Source: Elioraea tepidiphila DSM 17972 (GTDB lineage Bacteria > Pseudomonadota > Alphaproteobacteria > Acetobacterales > Acetobacteraceae). Taken from it: a stretch of DNA of 64,000 nt. Within the stretch, counting starts at the first letter, position 1; every line of letters starts with the position of its first letter. Position numbers and translations under genes: made by a program. Positions 62,623 through 64,000 of the stretch are shown in pieces. A model generated the notes under the pieces. That model ran no database searches. It had not been told where the DNA came from and saw only the letters and a list, made by a program, of their open reading frames with translations. The stretch covers positions 1-64,000 of the forward strand of contig NZ_KB899935.1 of assembly GCF_000378465.1 (NCBI RefSeq), read 5' to 3'.

Positions 62623-63840
62623 TCACGAGCGGGTGAAGCCGGCCCGCGCCATCGGCCCCAGCGCGAGCGCGCCGACCACGCCGGCCACGGCGCAGAGGCC
62701 GAATCCCGCCGCATAGCCGCCGGTCGCCTGCACCGTCAGGCTGAACACGCTGGGCGCGGCCAGCATGACCAGCGCGAACACCACGCCGAGCATGGCGGTC
62801 GCCGCCCCGGCCTGGCCCGGCGGGGCAAGCCGCGCGGTCTCGCCGAGCAGCACGCCGTTCCAGCCGATCGCGGTCGCGCCCATGGCGATCCCGGCAACGG
62901 CCACCGCCGCCGGCGGCCAGGATGGCGTCGCGACCGCCAGGGCGATCGAGGAGGCCGCGATCGCCGCGCCGAGGAAACGCAGCACCGGCGCCGGCGCCAA
63001 CCGGTCGGCGACCAGGCCCCAGCCCACGCGCCCGATCACCCCCGCCACCTGCGCGAAGGCCAGATGCGCCCCGGCCGCCACCAGCTCGTAGCCAAGCGCC
63101 TCGACCTGGAAGACGACAAAGAAGGAGGAGAAGCAGAACTGGCCGATGCCGAAGCTGGAGGCGGCGATGGTGATCGCCCGCAGCGGCGCATGCTCGCGGA
63201 ACAGGCGCAGGCTCGCGAGCGCGCCGCGCCAGGAGATCGGCCGCGTCGGATCGGCCTCCGCGTCCATGCCGCGCCGCAGCGGCTGCAACCCCGCCGCGAC
63301 CAGCAGCCCGAAGAGCGCGACCGCGAGGATCGCCCCGCGCCAGCCGACCACCACCGCGAGCACCGGTGCGGCGACGCCGATGATCGCCGCCCCGGCCGGC
63401 ACGCCGGTCTGCTTGATGCCGAAGATCAGGCTGCGTCGCCGTGCGGGCGCGCGGGTATGCAGGACCTGGCTGCCCGCCGGCGTGAGCGGGCCGTGCCCGA
63501 CCCCGCAGACCAGGGCGGAGGCGGCGAGCGCCCAGGCCGGGCCGATGGTGGCGAGCGCCAGCCCGACCGCGATCACCGCCAGCGCCACCTGCAACAGCCG
63601 CACCGCGCCGTAGCGCAGGATCAGCGCGCCGGTGAGCGGCCCCGAGACCAGCGTGCCGGCATAGACGATCGAGGTGTGCAGCCCGGCGAGACTCGGCGGC
63701 AGCCCGGCACTCGCGCCGATCAGCGGCGCCAGCACGGGCACGGCGAGGAACGCGCCCATGCCGGCGAGGTGCACGGCCAGCAGCGCCACCAGCACCGTGA
63801 TGACGCCAGGCCCGGGTTTCTCGGCATGCGTGGAAGACAT
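62623..63840 (-). CDS. Major facilitator superfamily transporter
   Basis: The 405-residue protein has twelve predicted helices and MFS motifs: the loop 2-3 region SGPLTGALILRYGAVRL near residue 60, GVGHGPLTPAGSQVL near residue 105 and the symmetrical GLVADRLAPAPVLRFLG near residue 255. The substrate is unknown. ATG 63840 is chosen; the upstream frame lies in the divergent promoter region. Confidence 0.88.
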   Translation of the reverse strand: MSSTHAEKPGPGVITVLVALLAVHLAGMGAFLAVPVLAPLIGASAGLPPSLAGLHTSIVYAGTLVSGPLTGALILRYGAVRLLQVALAVIAVGLALATIGPAWALAASALVCGVGHGPLTPAGSQVLHTRAPARRRSLIFGIKQTGVPAGAAIIGVAAPVLAVVVGWRGAILAVALFGLLVAAGLQPLRRGMDAEADPTRPISWRGALASLRLFREHAPLRAITIAASSFGIGQFCFSSFFVVFQVEALGYELVAAGAHLAFAQVAGVIGRVGWGLVADRLAPAPVLRFLGAAIAASSIALAVATPSWPPAAVAVAGIAMGATAIGWNGVLLGETARLAPPGQAGAATAMLGVVFALVMLAAPSVFSLTVQATGGYAAGFGLCAVAGVVGALALGPMARAGFTRS

Positions 63841-63934
63841 TGCGACACGACCACGATAGGCCGCGTCGCGCGCGCTTGACACCCCGGGACGGGAGGGGTT
63901 CCGTCGGGCGATCCTTCCCAGGCCACGGAGACCC

Positions 63935-64000
63935 ATGCCCCGGATGCGCCGTCACGCCGCGCTGAGCGCGCTGTTCGCCCTCGCCGCCCTGCTGCTCATC
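63935..64000 (+). CDS. Secreted or membrane protein, N-terminal fragment
   Basis: Only the first 22 codons are present. They read MPRMRRHAALSALFALAALL, a basic-then-hydrophobic signal peptide. A GGAG site lies 6 nt upstream of ATG 63935. It is divergent from the MFS gene. Nothing can be said about the mature protein. Confidence 0.6.
   Translation, partial: MPRMRRHAALSALFALAALLLI

Overview
The window is very GC-rich and has the gene-dense, start/stop-overlapping layout of an alphaproteobacterium. It carries most of a photosynthesis gene cluster (PGC). The PpsR/AerR regulator pair, the C4-type 5-aminolevulinate synthase HemA, the reaction-centre H subunit and the PuhB/C/E assembly factors fit a purple phototroph. 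GC content and neighbouring genes suggest Rhodospirillales, probably an aerobic anoxygenic Acetobacteraceae member; that assignment is inference. The oxygen-dependent cyclase gene acsF is intact, while only the first codons of the oxygen-independent cyclase gene bchE remain, next to the end of an IS3-family element at the left edge.

Positions 1-30472 are the PGC. One minus-strand run of twenty genes is nearly gapless: bchF-N-B-H-L-M-lhaA-puhA-puhB-puhC-orf102-acsF-puhE-hemA-bchI-bchD-bchO-crtI-crtB-orf160. It takes glycine and succinyl-CoA through Mg-chelatase, methyltransferase, cyclase and DPOR, and also makes the H subunit and phytoene/desaturated carotene. A divergent plus-strand unit, aerR-ppsR-bchG-pucC-like-bchP-hemC-idi, supplies the regulators, tail attachment and reduction, and two precursor enzymes. 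PpsR-type palindromes (TGT-N12-ACA) lie in the bchF/aerR intergenic region, over the bchF start and in front of crtI. bchCXYZ, pufBALMC and crtCDF are not in the window, so the PGC is either split or continues outside.

Positions 30487-43000 hold an Asp/Glu-racemase-like gene, an FAD-linked D-lactate/glycolate dehydrogenase, a translationally coupled five-gene unit (cache-GAF-cyclase-like membrane sensor, MlaE-like permease, a degenerate ABC ATPase, MlaD-like Mce protein, lipoprotein), and a TRAP transporter with two tandem solute-binding proteins.

Positions 42920-49842 hold histidine degradation genes (hutH, hutU), an unrecognised protein with an HNH-like motif on the opposite strand between them, a lower-GC polysaccharide pyruvyl transferase island and an agmatinase-family hydrolase. 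Positions 50029-64000 hold an isoquinoline-oxidoreductase-like molybdoenzyme pair, a GntP-type permease with a patatin, prfC, a TauE/SafE permease with its TIGR02186-like partner, a universal stress protein, 3-hydroxybutyryl-CoA dehydrogenase with etfA/etfB, a HIG1-like small membrane protein, an MFS transporter and the first codons of a secreted protein. No rRNA, tRNA or CRISPR array was seen.
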